From NCBI GenBank assembly GCA_964036665.1, contig OZ038533.1:10996413-11060412 (forward strand): a stretch of 64,000 nucleotides of DNA, given 5' to 3'. Both the position numbers and the translations under genes were made by a program. Positions 1 through 13,780 of the stretch are shown here, one piece after another. This DNA is from Gordius sp. MW1 (Eukaryota > Nematomorpha > Gordioida > Gordea > Gordiidae). The number at the start of each line of letters is the position of its first letter. Position 1 is the stretch's first letter. The notes below the pieces were generated by a model. It was not told the DNA's origin and ran no database searches. It saw only the letters and a program-made list of their open reading frames with translations.

Positions 1-1033
1 TTGAGAATCCTATTATCCTCGATTGACTTCCAAAAAGAGGTTTTAAGCTGCGAGAACAATCATTTTGACAAAAGACAACGTTTTATTGTTGCGATTAGTT
101 TGTTGTATCGCAACGTGAGTGCTTAAATTTTCAAAAATGCACTATGCGGTAATGATTTCAAAGTAATAGTTTTCTGATTCTGATAAATTTTTACTTGGGA
201 TCATAGAAACCACGTCTGAAAACGACAACTTTCATCGGATGCATACGGTTGAAAGAAAAAAATGTGAAAAATTTTGAGGTAAAAATATTTATTTTTTTCG
301 TTTCTATGTGAAAGAGCATGAAAAAATATATAAAAGTAAGCCAATTTGAGAATCCTATTATCCTCGATTAACTTCCGAAAAGAGGTTTTAAGCTGCGAGA
401 ACTATCATTTTGACAAAAGACAACGTTTTATTGTTGCGATTAGTTTGTTGTATCGCAACGTGAGTGCTTAATTTTTGAAAATGGCTCTATGCGATCATGA
501 TTTCAAAGTAATAGTTTTCAGATTCTCATAAATTTTTACTTGGGATCATAGAAACCACGTCTGAAAACGACAACTTTCATCGGATGAATACGGTTCAAAG
601 AAAAATATGTGAAAAATTTTGAGGTAAAAATATTTATGTTTTTCAATTTTATGTGAAAGAGCATGAAAAAATATATAAAAGTTAGCCAATTTGAGAATCC
701 TATTATCCTCGATTGACTTCCGAAAAGAGGTTTTAAGCTGCGAGAACTATCATTTTGACAAAAGACAACGTTTTATTGTTGCGATTAGCTTGTTGTATCG
801 CAACGTGAGTGCTTAATTTTTCAAAATTGCACTATGCGATCATGATTTCAAAGTAATAGTTTTCTGATTCTGATAAATTTTTACTTTTTATCATCGAAAC
901 CACGTCTGAAAACGTCAACTTTCTTTGGATGCATACGGTTGAAAGAAAAATATGTGAAAAATTTTGAGGTAAAAATATTTATTTTTTTCTTCTATGTGAA
1001 AGAGCATGAAAAAATATATAAAAGTAAGCCAAT
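1..1033. repeat. Leading three monomers (starts 1, 346, 691)
   Basis: These lie before the first complete 13-monomer unit. The first is a mosaic with the cggtaatg variant, the B-type gggatcatag block and the A-type gcatacgg block. The second is fully B type and carries gattaacttcc. The third is A type with caaaattgcac and the short tcttc tail. Monomers 2-3 match 9995-10682 and 13781-14468, so they are the end of a unit that begins outside the window. Confidence 0.85.
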
Positions 1034-4000
1034 TTGAGAATCCTATTATCCTCGATTGACTTCCGAAAAGAGGTTTTAAGCTGCGAGAACTATCATTTTG
1101 ACAAAAGACAACGTTTTATTGTTGCGATTAGTTTGTTGTATCGCAACGTGAGTGCTTAATTTTTCAAAAATGCACTAAGCGATCATGATTTCAAAGTAAT
1201 AGTTTTCTGATTCTGATAAATTTTTACTTTTTATCATCGAAACCACGTCTGAAAACGACAACTTTCATCGGATGCATACGGTTGAAAGAAAAAAATGTGA
1301 AAAATTTTGAGGTAAAAATATTTATTTTTTTTGTTTCTATGTGAAAGAGCATGAAAAAATATATAAAAGTAAGCCAATTTGAGAATCCTATTATCCTCGA
1401 TTGACTTCCGAAAAGAGGTTTTAAGCTGCGAGAACTATCATCTTGACAAAAGACAACGTTTTATTGTTGCGATTAGTTTGTTGTATCGCAACGTGAGTGC
1501 TTAATTTTTCAAAAATGCACTATGCGGTAATGATTTCAAAGTAATAGTTTTCTGATTCTGATAAATTTTTACTTTTTATCATCAAAACCACGTCTGAAAA
1601 CGACAACTTTCATCGGATGCATACGGTTGAAAGAAAAAAAATGTGAAAAATTTTGAGGTAAAAATATTTATTTTTTTCGTTTCTATGTGAAAGAGCATGA
1701 AAAAATATATAAAAGTAAGCCAATTTGAGAATCCTATTATCCTCGATTGACTTCCGAAAAGAGGTTTTAAGCTGCGAGAACTATCATTTTGACAAAAGAC
1801 AACGTTTTATTGTTGTGATTAGTTTGTTGTATCGCAACGTCAGTGCTTAATTTTTCAAAAATGCACCATGCGGTAATGATTTCAAAGTAATAGTTTTCTG
1901 ATTCTGATAAATTTTTACTTTTTATCATCGAAACCACGTCTGAAAACGACAACTTTCATCGGATGCATACGGTTGAAAGAAAAAAATGTGAAAAATTTTG
2001 AGGTAAAAATATTTATTTTTTTCGTTTCTGTGTGAAAGAGCATGAAAAAATATATAAAAGTAAGCCAATTTGAGAATCCTATTATCCTCGATTGACTTCC
2101 GAAAAGAGGTTTTAAGCTGCGAGAACTATCATTTTGACAAAAGACAACGTTTTATTGTTGCGATTAGTTTGTTGTATCGCAACGTGAGTGCTTAATTTTT
2201 GAAAATGGCTCTATGCGATCATGATTTCAAAGTAATAGTTTTCAGATTCTGATAAATTTTTACTTGGGATCATAGAAACTACGTCTGAAAACGACAACTT
2301 TCATCGGATGCATACGGTTGAAAGAAAAAATGTGAAAAATTTTGAGGTAAAAATATTTATGTTTTTCAATTCTATGTGAAAGAGCATGAAAAAATATATA
2401 AAAGTAAGCCAATTTGAGAATCATATTATCCTCGATTGACTTCCGAAAAGAGGTTTTAAGCTGCGAGAACTATCATCTTGACAAAAGACAACGTTTTATT
2501 GTTGCGATTAGTTTGTTGTATCGCAACGTGAGTGCTTAATTTTTCAAAAATGCACTATGCGGTAATGATTTCAAAGTAATAGTTTTCTGATTTTGATAAA
2601 TTTTTACTTTTTATCATCGAAACCACGTCTGAAAACGACAACTTTCATCGGATGCATACGGTTGAAAGAAAAAAAATGTGAAAAATTTTGAGGTAAAAAT
2701 ATTTATTTTTTTCGTTTCTATGTGAAAGAGCATGAAAAAATATATAAAAGTAAGCCAATTTGAGAATCCTATTATCCTCGATTGACTTCCGAAAAGAGGT
2801 TTTAAGCTGCGAGAACTATCATTTTGACAAAAGACAACGTTTTATTGTTGTGATTAGTTTGTTGTATCGCAACGTCAGTGCTTAATTTTTCAAAAATGCA
2901 CCATGCGGTAATGATTTCAAAGTAATAGTTTTCTGATTCTGATAAATTTTTACTTTTTATCATCGAAACCACGTCTGAAAACGACAACTTTCATCGGATG
3001 CATACGGTTGAAAGAAAAAAATGTGAAAAATTTTGAGGTAAAAATATTTATTTTTTTCGTTTCTATGTGAAAGAGCATGAAAAAATATATAAAAGTAAGC
3101 CAATTTGAGAATCCTATTATCCTCGATTGACTTCCGAAAAGAGGTTTTAAGCTGCGAGAACTATCATTTTGACAAAAGACAACGTTTTATTGTTGCGATT
3201 AGTTTGTTGTATCGCAACGTGAGTGCTTAATTTTTGAAAATGGCTCTATGCGATCATGATTTCAAAGTAATAGTTTTCAGATTCTGATAAATTTTTACTT
3301 GGGATCATAGAAACTACGTCTGAAAACGACAACTTTCATCGGATGAATACGGTTCAAAGAAAAATATGTGAAAAATTTTGAGGTAAAAATATTTATGTTT
3401 TTCAATTCTATGTGAAAGAGCATGAAAAAATATATAAAAGTAAGCCAATTTGAGAATCCTATTATCCTCGATTGACTTCCGAAAAGAGGTTTTAAGCTGC
3501 GAGAACTATCATTTTGACAAAAGACAACGTTTTATTGTTGCGATTAGTTTGTTGTATCGCAACGTGAGTGCTTAATTTTTCAAAAATGCACTATGCGATC
3601 ATGATTTCAAAGTAATAGTTTTCTGATTCTGATAAATTTTTACTTTTTATCATCGATACCACGTCTGAAAACGTCAACTTTCTTTGGATGCATACGGTTG
3701 AAAGAAAAATATGTGAAAAATTGTGAGGTAAAAATATTTATTTTTTTCTTCTATGTGAAAGAGCATGAAAAAATATATAAAAGTAAGCCAATTTGAGAAT
3801 CCTATTATCCTCGATTGACTTCCGAAAAGAGGTTTTAAGCTGCGAGAACTATCATTTTGACAAAAGACAACGTTTTATTGTTGCGATTAGTTTGTTGTAT
3901 CGCAACGTGAATGCTTAATTTTTGAAAATGGCTCTATGCGATTATGATTTCAAAGTAATAGTTTTCTGATTCTGATAAATTTTTACTTTTTATCATCGAA

Positions 4001-5512
4001 ACCACGTCTGAAAACGACAACTTTCATCGGATGCGTACGGTTGAAAGAAAAAAATGTGAAAAATTTTGAGGTAAAAATATTTATTTTTTTTGTTTCTATG
4101 TGAAAGAGCATGAAAAAATATATAAAAGTAAGCCAATTTGAGAATCCTATTATCCTCGATTGACGTCCGAAAAGAGGTTTTAAGCTGCAAGAACTATCAT
4201 TTTGACAAAAGACAACGTTTTATTGTTGCGAATAGTTTGTTGTATCGCAACGTGAGTGCTTAATTTTTCAAAAATGCACTATGCGGTAATGATTTCAAAG
4301 TAATAGTTTTCTGATTCTTATAAATTTTTACTTTTTATCATCGAAACCACGTCTGAAAACGACAACTTTCATCGGATGCATACGGTTGAAAGAAAAAAAT
4401 GTGAAAAATTTTGAGGTAAAAATATTTATGTTTTTCAATTCTATGTGAAAGAGCATGAAAAAATATATAAAAGTAAGCCAATTTGAGAATCCTATTATCC
4501 TCGATTGACTTCCGAAAAGAGGTTTTAAGCTGCGAGAACTATCATTTTGACAAAAGACAACGTTTTATTGTTGCGATTAGTTTGTTGTATCGCAACGTGA
4601 GTGCTTAATTTTTGAAAATGGCTCTATGCGATCATGATTTCAAAGTAATAGTTTTCAGATTCTCATAAATTTTTACTTGGGATCATAGAAACCACGTCTG
4701 AAAACGACAACTTTCATCGGATGAATACGGTTCAAAGAAAAATATGTGAAAAATTTTGAGGTAAAAATATTTATGTTTTTCAATTCTATGTGAAAGAGCA
4801 TGAAAAAATATATAAAAGTAAGCCAATTTGAGAATCCTATTATCCTCGATTGACTTCCGAAAAGAGGTTTTAAGCTGCGAGAACTATCATTTTGACAAAA
4901 GACAACGTTTTATTGTTGCGATTAGTTTGTTGTATCGCAACGTGAGTGCTTAATTTTTCAAAAATGCACTATGCGATCATGATTTCAAAGTAATAGTTTT
5001 CTGATTCTGATAATTCTTACTTTTTATCATCGAAACCACGTCTGAAAACGACAACTTTCTTTGGATGCATACGGTTGAAAGAAAAATATGTGAAAAATTT
5101 TGAGGTAAAAATATTTGTTTTTTTCTTCTATGTGAAAGAGCATGAAAAAATATATAAAAGTAAGCCAATTTGAGAATCCTATTATCCTCGATTGACTTCC
5201 GAAAAGAGGTTTTAAGCTGCGAGAAATATCATTTTGACAAAATACAACGTTTTATTGTTGCGATTAGTTTGTTGTATCGCAACGTGAGTGCTTAATTTTT
5301 CAAAAATGCACTATGCGGTAATGATTTCAAAGTAATAGTTTTCTGATTCTGATAAATTTTTACTTTTTATCATCGAAACCACGTCTGAAAACGTCAACTT
5401 TCTTTGGATGCATACGGTTGAAAGAAAAATATGTGAAAAATTTTGAGGTAAAAATATTTATTTTTTTCTTCTATGTGAAAGAGCATGAAAAAATATATAA
5501 AAGTAAGCCAAT
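1034..5512. repeat. 13-monomer higher-order repeat, copy 1 (4479 bp)
   Basis: Monomer starts: 1034, 1379, 1725, 2070, 2414, 2760, 3105, 3450, 3793, 4138, 4483, 4828, 5170. Landmarks in order: cactaagcg; atcatcttgac; gttgtgattag with cgtcagtg; B-type ggctc with aaactacg; the last three states repeated; atcatcgatacc; gtgaatgctt with gcgtacgg; gattgacgtcc; a B-type copy with gattctcata; gataattctt; gagaaatatc. The same order returns 4479 bp to the right with about ten differences by eye. Confidence 0.93.
1379..3449. repeat. Tandem trimer duplication nested in the 13-mer (copy 1)
   Basis: Monomers 1379, 1725, 2070 and 2414, 2760, 3105 are two successive copies of one three-monomer block, offset about 1035 bp. 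Both carry atcatcttgac, then gttgtgattag/cgtcagtg/gcaccatgcgg, then the B-type aaactacg monomer. The third members differ: the first has gcatacggttg, the second gaatacggttc. The same nested structure is present in copy 2 at 5858-7929. Confidence 0.9.
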
Positions 5513-8500
5513 TTGAGAATCCTATTATCCTCGATTGACTTCCGAAAAGAGGTTTTAGGCTGCGAGAACTATCATTTTGACAAAAGACAACGTTTTATTG
5601 TTGCGATTAGTTTGTTGTATCGCAACGTGAGTGCTTAATTTTTCAAAAATGCACTAAGCGATCATGATTTCAAAGTAATAGTTTTCTGATTCTGATAAAT
5701 TTTTACTTTTTATCATCGAAACCACGTCTGAAAACGACAACTTTCATCGGATGCATACGGTTGAAAGAAAAAAATGTGAAAAATTTTGAGGTAAAAATAT
5801 TTATTTTTTTTGTTTCTATGTGAAAGAGCATGAAAAAATATATAAAAGTAAGCCAATTTGAGAATCCTATTATCCTCGATTGACTTCCGAAAAGAGGTTT
5901 TAAGCTGCGAGAACTATCATCTTGACAAAAGACAACGTTTTATTGTTGCGATTAGTTTGTTGTATCGCAACGTGAGTGCTTAATTTTTCAAAAATGCACT
6001 ATGCGGTAATGATTTCAAAGTAATAGTTTTCTGATTCTGATAAATTTTTACTTTTTATCATCAAAACCACGTCTGAAAACGACAACTTTCATCGGATGCA
6101 TACGGTTGAAAGAAAAAAAATGTGAAAAATTTTGAGGTAAAAATATTTATTTTTTTCGTTTCTATGTGAAAGAGCATGAAAAAATATATAAAAGTAAGCC
6201 AATTTGAGAATCCTATTATCCTCGATTGACTTCCGAAAAGAGGTTTTAAGCTGCGAGAACTATCATTTTGACAAAAGACAACGTTTTATTGTTGTGATTA
6301 GTTTGTTGTATCGCAACGTCAGTGCTTAATTTTTCAAAAATGCACCATGCGGTAATGATTTCAAAGTAATAGTTTTCTGATTCTGATAAATTTTTACTTT
6401 TTATCATCGAAACCACGTCTGAAAACGACAACTTTCATCGGATGCATACGGTTGAAAGAAAAAAATGTGAAAAATTTTGAGGTAAAAATATTTATTTTTT
6501 TCGTTTCTATGTGAAAGAGCATGAAAAAATATATAAAAGTAAGCCAATTTGAGAATCCTATTATCCTCGATTGACTTCCGAAAAGAGGTTTTAAGCTGCG
6601 AGAACTATCATTTTGACAAAAGACAACGTTTTATTGTTGCGATTAGTTTGTTGTATCGCAACGTGAGTGCTTAATTTTTGAAAATGGCTCTATGCGATCA
6701 TGATTTCAAAGTAATAGTTTTCAGATTCTGATAAATTTTTACTTGGGATCATAGAAACTACGTCTGAAAACGACAACTTTCATCGGATGCATACGGTTGA
6801 AAGAAAAAAATGTGAAAAATTTTGAGGTAAAAATATTTATGTTTTTCAATTCTATGTGAAAGAGCATGAAAAAATATATAAAAGTAAGCCAATTTGAGAA
6901 TCCTATTATCCTCGATTGACTTCCGAAAAGAGGTTTTAAGCTGCGAGAACTATCATCTTGACAAAAGACAACGTTTTATTGTTGCGATTAGTTTGTTGTA
7001 TCGCAACGTGAGTGCTTAATTTTTCAAAAATGCACTATGCGGTAATGATTTCAAAGTAATAGTTTTCTGATTCTGATAAATTTTTACTTTTTATCATCGA
7101 AACCACGTCTGAAAACGACAACTTTCATCGGATGCATACGGTTGAAAGAAAAAAAATGTGAAAAATTTTGAGGTAAAAATATTTATTTTTTTCGTTTCTA
7201 TGTGAAAGAGCATGAAAAAATATATAAAAGTAAGCCAATTTGAGAATCCTATTATCCTCGATTGACTTCCGAAAAGAGGTTTTAAGCTGCGAGAACTATC
7301 ATTTTGACAAAAGACAACGTTTTATTGTTGTGATTAGTTTGTTGTATCGCAACGTCAGTGCTTAATTTTTCAAAAATGCACCATGCGGTAATGATTTCAA
7401 AGTAATAGTTTTCTGATTCTGATAAATTTTTACTTTTTATCATCGAAACCACGTCTGAAAACGACAACTTTCATCGGATGCATACGGTTGAAAGAAAAAA
7501 ATGTGAAAAATTTTGAGGTAAAAATATTTATTTTTTTCGTTTCTATGTGAAAGAGCATGAAAAAATATATAAAAGTAAGCCAATTTGAGAATCCTATTAT
7601 CCTCGATTGACTTCCGAAAAGAGGTTTTAAGCTGCGAGAACTATCATTTTGACAAAAGACAACGTTTTATTGTTGCGATTAGTTTGTTGTATCGCAACGT
7701 GAGTGCTTAATTTTTGAAAATGGCTCTATGCGATCATGATTTCAAAGTAATAGTTTTCAGATTCTGATAAATTTTTACTTGGGATCATAGAAACTACGTC
7801 TGAAAACGACAACTTTCATCGGATGAATACGGTTCAAAGAAAAATATGTGAAAAATTTTGAGGTAAAAATATTTATGTTTTTCAATTCTATGTGAAAGAG
7901 CATGAAAAAATATATAAAAGTAAGCCAATTTGAGAATCCTATTATCCTCGATTGACTTCCGAAAAGAGGTTTTAAGCTGCGAGAACTATCATTTTGACAA
8001 AAGACAACGTTTTATTGTTGCGATTAGTTTGTTGTATCGCAACGTGAGTGCTTAATTTTTCAAAAATGCACTATGCGATCATGATTTCAAAGTAATAGTT
8101 TTCTGATTCTGATAAATTTTTACTTTTTATCATCGATACCACGTCTGAAAACGTCAACTTTCTTTGGATGCATACGGTTGAAAGAAAAATATGTGAAAAA
8201 TTGTGAGGTAAAAATATTTACTTTTTTCTTCTATGTGAAAGAGCATGAAAAAATATATAAAAGTAAGCCAATTTGAGAATCCTATTATCCTCGATTGACT
8301 TCCGAAAAGAGGTTTTAAGCTGCGAGAACTATCATTTTGACAAAAGACAACGTTTTATTGTTGCGATTAGTTTGTTGTATCGCAACGTGAATGCTTAATT
8401 TTTGAAAATGGCTCTATGCGATCATGATTTCAAAGTAATAGTTTTCTGATTCTGATAAATTTTTACTTTTTATCATCGAAACCACGTCTGAAAACGACAA

Positions 8501-9994
8501 CTTTCATCGGATGCGTACGGTTGAAAGAAAAAAATGTGAAAAATTTTGAGGTAAAAATATTTATTTTTTTTGTTTCTATGTGAAAGAGCATGAAAAAATA
8601 TATAAAAGTAAGCCAATTTGAGAATCCTATTATCCTCGATTGACGTCCGAAAAGAGGTTTTAAGCTGCGAGAACTATCATTTTGACAAAAGACAACGTTT
8701 TATTGTTGCGATTAGTTTGTTGTATCGCAACGTGAGTGCTTAATTTTTCAAAAATGCACTATGCGGTAATGATTTCAAAGTAATAGTTTTCTGATTCTTA
8801 TAAATTTTTACTTTTTATCATCGAAACCACGTCTGAAAACGACAACTTTCATCGGATGCATACGGTTGAAAGAAAAAAATGTGAAAAATTTTGAGGTAAA
8901 AATATTTATGTTTTTCAATTCTATGTGAAAGAGCATGAAAAAATATATAAAAGTAAGCCAATTTGAGAATCCTATTATCCTCGATTGACTTCCGAAAAGA
9001 GGTTTTAAGCTGCGAGAACTATCATTTTGACAAAAGACAACGTTTTATTGTTGCGATTAGTTTGTTGTATCGCAACGTGAGTGCTTAATTTTTGAAAATG
9101 GCTCTATGCGATCATGATTTCAAAGTAATAGTTTTCAGATTCTCATAAATTTTTACTTGGGATCATAGAAACCACGTCTGAAAACGACAACTTTCATCGG
9201 ATGAATACGGTTCAAAGAAAAATATGTGAAAAATTTTGAGGTAAAAATATTTATGTTTTTCAATTCTATGTGAAAGAGCATGAAAAAATATATAAAAGTA
9301 AGCCAATTTGAGAATCCTATTATCCTCGATTGACTTCCGAAAAGAGGTTTTAAGCTGCGAGAACTATCATTTTGACAAAAGACAACGTTTTATTGTTGCG
9401 ATTAGTTTGTTGTATCGCAACGTGAGTGCTTAATTTTTCAAAAATGCACTATGCGATCATGATTTCAAAGTAATAGTTTTCTGATTCTGATAATTCTTAC
9501 TTTTTATCATCGAAACCACGTCTGAAAACGACAACTTTCTTTGGATGCATACGGTTGAAAGAAAAATATGTGAAAAATTTTGAGGTAAAAATATTTGTTT
9601 TTTTCTTCTATGTGAAAGAGCATGAAAAAATATATAAAAGTAAGCCAATTTGAGAATCCTATTATCCTCGATTGACTTCCGAAAAGAGGTTTTAAGCTGC
9701 GAGAAATATCATTTTGACAAAATACAACGTTTTATTGTTGCGATTAGTTTGTTGTATCGCAACGTGAGTGCTTAATTTTTCAAAAATGCACTATGCGGTA
9801 ATGATTTCAAAGTAATAGTTTTCTGATTCTGATAAATTTTTACTTTTTATCATCGAAACCATGTCTGAAAACGACAACATTCATCGGATGCATCCGGTTG
9901 AAAGAAAAATATATGAAAAATTTTGAGGTAAAAATATTTATTTTTTTCGATTCTATGTGAAAGAGCGTAAAAAAATATATAAAAGTAAGCCAAT
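5513..9994. repeat. 13-monomer higher-order repeat, copy 2
   Basis: Monomer starts: 5513, 5858, 6204, 6549, 6894, 7240, 7585, 7930, 8273, 8618, 8963, 9308, 9650. It follows copy 1 monomer for monomer. Differences seen include ggttttaggc near 5553, one A more near 6805, ctttttt for ttttttt near 8221, and correction of gctgcaag and gcgaatag of copy 1 at 8660-8711. The match is lost inside the last monomer near 9861. Confidence 0.93.
9650..9994. repeat. Junction monomer ending the 13-mer block
   Basis: The left part matches the monomer at 5170 (gagaaatatc, aaaatacaacg). From about 9861 it turns into a different variant with a cluster of private changes: ccatgtctg, caacattcatcgg, catccggttg, tatatgaaaa, gagcgtaaaa. 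Its tcgattc tail is common later in the window but rare in the first 15 kb. It marks the exchange point between the 13-mer and 11-mer blocks. Confidence 0.75.
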
Positions 9995-12900
9995 TTGAGA
10001 ATCCTATTATCCTCGATTAACTTCCGAAAAGAGGTTTTAAGCTGCGAGAACTATCATTTTGACAAAAGACAACGTTTTATTGTTGCGATTAGTTTGTTGT
10101 ATCGCAACGTGAGTGCTTAATTTTTGAAAATGGCTCTATGCGATCATGATTTCAAAGTAATAGTTTTCAGATTCTCATAAATTTTTACTTGGGATCATAG
10201 AAACCACGTCTGAAAACGACAACTTTCATCGGATGAATACGGTTCAAAGAAAAATATGTGAAAAATTTTGAGGTAAAAATATTTATGTTTTTCAATTCTA
10301 TGTGAAAGAGCATGAAAAAATATATAAAAGTTAGCCAATTTGAGAATCCTATTATCCTCGATTGACTTCCGAAAAGAGGTTTTAAGCTGCGAGAACTATC
10401 ATTTTGACAAAAGACAACGTTTTATTGTTGCGATTAGTTTGTTGTATCGCAACGTGAGTGCTTAATTTTTCAAAATTGCACTATGCGATCATGATTTCAA
10501 AGTAATAGTTTTCTGATTCTGATAAATTTTTACTTTTTATCATCGAAACCACGTCTGAAAACGTCAACTTTCTTTTGATGCATACGGTTGAAAGAAAAAT
10601 ATGTGAAAAATTTTGAGGTAAAAATATTTATTTTTTTCTTCTATGTGAAAGAGCATGAAAAAATATATAAAAGTAAGCCAATTTGAGAATCCTATTATCC
10701 TCGATTGACTTCCAAAAAGAGGTTTTAAGCTGCGAGAACTATCATTTTGACAAAAGACAACGTTTTATTGTTGCGATTAGTTTGTTGTATCGCAACGTGA
10801 GTGCTTAATTTTTCAAAAATGCACTATGCGGTAATGATTTCAAAGTAATAGTTTTCTGATTCTGATAAATTTTTACTTGGGATCATAGAAACCACGTCTG
10901 AAAACGACAACTTTCATCGGATGAATACGGTTCAAAGAAAAATATGTGAAAAATTTTGAGGTAAAAATATTTATGTTTTTCAATTCTATGTGAAAGAGCA
11001 TGAAAAAATATATAAAAGTTAGCCAATTTGAGAATCCTATTATCCTCGATTGACTTCCGAAAAGAGGTTTTAAGCTGCGAGAACTATCATTTTGACAAAA
11101 GACAACGTTTTATTGTTGCGATTAGTTTGTTGTATCGCAGCGTGAGTGCTTAATTTTTCAAAATTGCACTATGCGATCATGATTTCAAAGTAATAGTTTT
11201 CTGATTCTGATAAATTTTTACTTTTTATCATCGAAACCACGTCTGAAAACGTTAACTTTCTTTGGATGCATACGGTTGAAAGAAAAATATGTGAAAAATT
11301 TTGAGGTAAAAATATTTATTTTTTTCTTCTATGTGAAAGAGCATGAAAAAATATATAAAAGTAAGCCAATTTGAGAATCCTATTATCCTCGATTGACTTC
11401 CGAAAAGAGGTTTTAAGCTGCGAGAACTATCATTTTGACAAAAGACAACGTTTTATTGTTGCGATTAGTTTGTTGTATCGCAACGTGAGTGCTTAATTTT
11501 TCAAAAATGCACTAAGCGATCATGATTTCAAAGTAATAGTTTTCTGATTCTGATAAATTTTTACTTTTTATCATCGAAACCACGTCTGAAAACGACAACT
11601 TTCATCGGATGCATACGGTTGAAAGAAAAAAATGTGAAAAATTTTGAGGTAAAAATATTTATTTTTTTTGTTTCTATGTGAAAGAGCATGAAAAAATATA
11701 TAAAAGTAAGCCAATTTGAGAATCCTATTATCCTCGATTGACTTCCGAAAAGAGGTTTTAAGCTGCGAGAACTATCATCTTGACAAAAGACAACGTTTTA
11801 TTGTTGCGATTAGTTTGTTGTATCGCAACGTGAGTGCTTAATTTTTCAAAAATGCACTATGCGGTAATGATTTCAAAGTAATAGTTTTCTGATTCTGATA
11901 AATTTTTACTTTTTATCATCGAAACCACGTCTGAAAACGACAACTTTCATCGGATGCATACGGTTGAAAGAAAAAAAATGTGAAAAATTTTGAGGTAAAA
12001 ATATTTATTTTTTTCGTTTCTATGTGAAAGAGCATGAAAAAATATATAAAAGTAAGCCAATTTGAGAATCCTATTATCCTCGATTGACTTCCGAAAAGAG
12101 GTTTTAAGCTGCGAGAACTATCATTTTGACAAAAGACAACGTTTTATTGTTGCGATTAGTTTGTTGTATCGCAACGTGAGTGCTTAATTTTTGAAAATGG
12201 CTCTATGCGATCATGATTTCAAAGTAATAGTTTTCAGATTCTGATAAATTTTTACTTGGGATCATAGAAACTACGTCTGAAAACGACAACTTTCATCGGA
12301 TGAATACGGTTCAAAGAAAAATATGTGAAAAATTTTGAGGTAAAAATATTTATGTTTTTCAATTCTATGTGAAAGAGCATGAAAAAATATATAAAAGTAA
12401 GCCAATTTGAGAATCCTATTATCCTCGATTGACTTCCGAAAAGAGGTTTTAAGCTGCGAGAACTATCATTTTGACAAAAGACAACGTTTTATTGTTGCGA
12501 TTAGTTTGTTGTATCGCAACGTGAGTGCTTAATTTTTCAAAAATGCACTATGCGATCATGATTTCAAAGTAATAGTTTTCTGATTCTGATAAATTTTTAC
12601 TTTTTATCATCGATACCACGTCTGAAAACGTCAACTTTTTTTGGATGCATACGGTTGAAAGAAAAATATGTGAAAAATTGTGAGGTAAAAATATTTATTT
12701 TTTTCTTCTATGTGAAAGAGCATGAAAAAATATATAAAAGTAAGCCAATTTGAGAATCCTATTATCCTCGATTGACTTCCGAAAAGAGGTTTTAAGCTGA
12801 GAGAACTATCATTTTGACAAAAGACAACGTTTTATTGTTGCGATTAGTTTGTTGTATCGCAACGTGAATGCTTAATTTTTGAAAATGGCTCTATGCGATC

Positions 12901-13780
12901 ATGATTTCAAAGTAATAGTTTTCTGATTCTGATAAATTTTTACTTTTTATCATCGAAACCACGTCTGAAAACGACAACTTTCATCGGATGCATACGGTTG
13001 AAAGAAAAAAATGTGAAAAATTTTGAGGTAAAAATATTTATTTTTTTTGTTTCTATGTGAAAGAGCATGAAAAAATATATAAAAGTAAGCCAATTTGAGA
13101 ATCCTATTATCCTCGATTGACGTCCGAAAAGAGGTTTTAAGCTGCGAGAACTATCATTTTGACAAAAGACAACGTTTTATTGTTGCGATTAGTTTGTTGT
13201 ATCGCAACGTGAGTGCTTAATTTTTCAAAAATGCACTATGCGGTAATGATTTCAAAGTAATAGTTTTCTGATTCTTATAAATTTTTACTTTTTATCATCG
13301 AAACCACGTCTGAAAACGACAACTTTCATCGGATGCATACGGTTGAAAGAAAAATATGTGAAAAATTTTGAGGTAAAAATATTTGTTTTTTTCTTCTATG
13401 TGAAAGAGCATGAAAAAATATATAAAAGTAAGCCAATTTGAGAATCCTATTATCCTCGATTGACTTCCGAAAAGAGGTTTTAAGCTGCGAGAAATATCAT
13501 TTTGACAAAAGACAACGTTTTATTGTTGCGATTAGTTTGTTGTATCGCAACGTGAATGCTTAATTTTTGAAAATGGCTCTATGCGATCATGATTTCAAAG
13601 TAATAGTTTTCTGATTCTGATAAATTTTTACTTTTTATCATCGAAACCACGTCTGAAAACGTTAACTTTCTTTGGATGCATACGGTTGAAAGAAAAATAT
13701 GTGAAAAATTTTGATGTAAAAATATTTATTTTTTTCTTCTATGTAAAAGAGCATGAAAAAATATATAAAAGTAAGCCAAT
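9995..13780. repeat. 11-monomer higher-order repeat (3786 bp)
   Basis: Monomer starts: 9995, 10340, 10683, 11028, 11371, 11716, 12062, 12407, 12750, 13095, 13438. It begins with two related dimers (9995-10682 and 10683-11370; both first members end in gttagccaat). It then follows the 13-mer order in shortened form: cactaagcg, atcatcttgac, aaactacg, atcatcgatacc, gtgaatgctt, gattgacgtcc. It looks like a 13-mer relative that lost one trimer and later monomers and gained the leading dimers. Its start recurs at 13781. Confidence 0.88.
13095..13437. repeat. Recombinant monomer (13-mer member 10 joined to member 12)
   Basis: The left part carries gattgacgtcc and gattcttataa, the marks of the monomers at 4138 and 8618. 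The right end carries the atttg...tcttc tail found at 4828 and 9308, two monomers further on. A deletion of two monomer lengths through exchange inside homologous monomers explains this and the shorter 11-mer. The next monomer (13438) is also mixed: gagaaatatc, then gtgaatgctt with ggctc. Confidence 0.75.

Noticed and set aside
1767..9648. Short minus-strand open frames of about 61-65 codons, repeated at 1767, 2802, 3993, 4977, 6246, 7282 and 9457
   Set aside because: They arise from the same monomer phase, open and close with one-base indels in A and T runs, cross monomer boundaries and show no protein-like pattern of change. Copies are equal because the DNA was duplicated.
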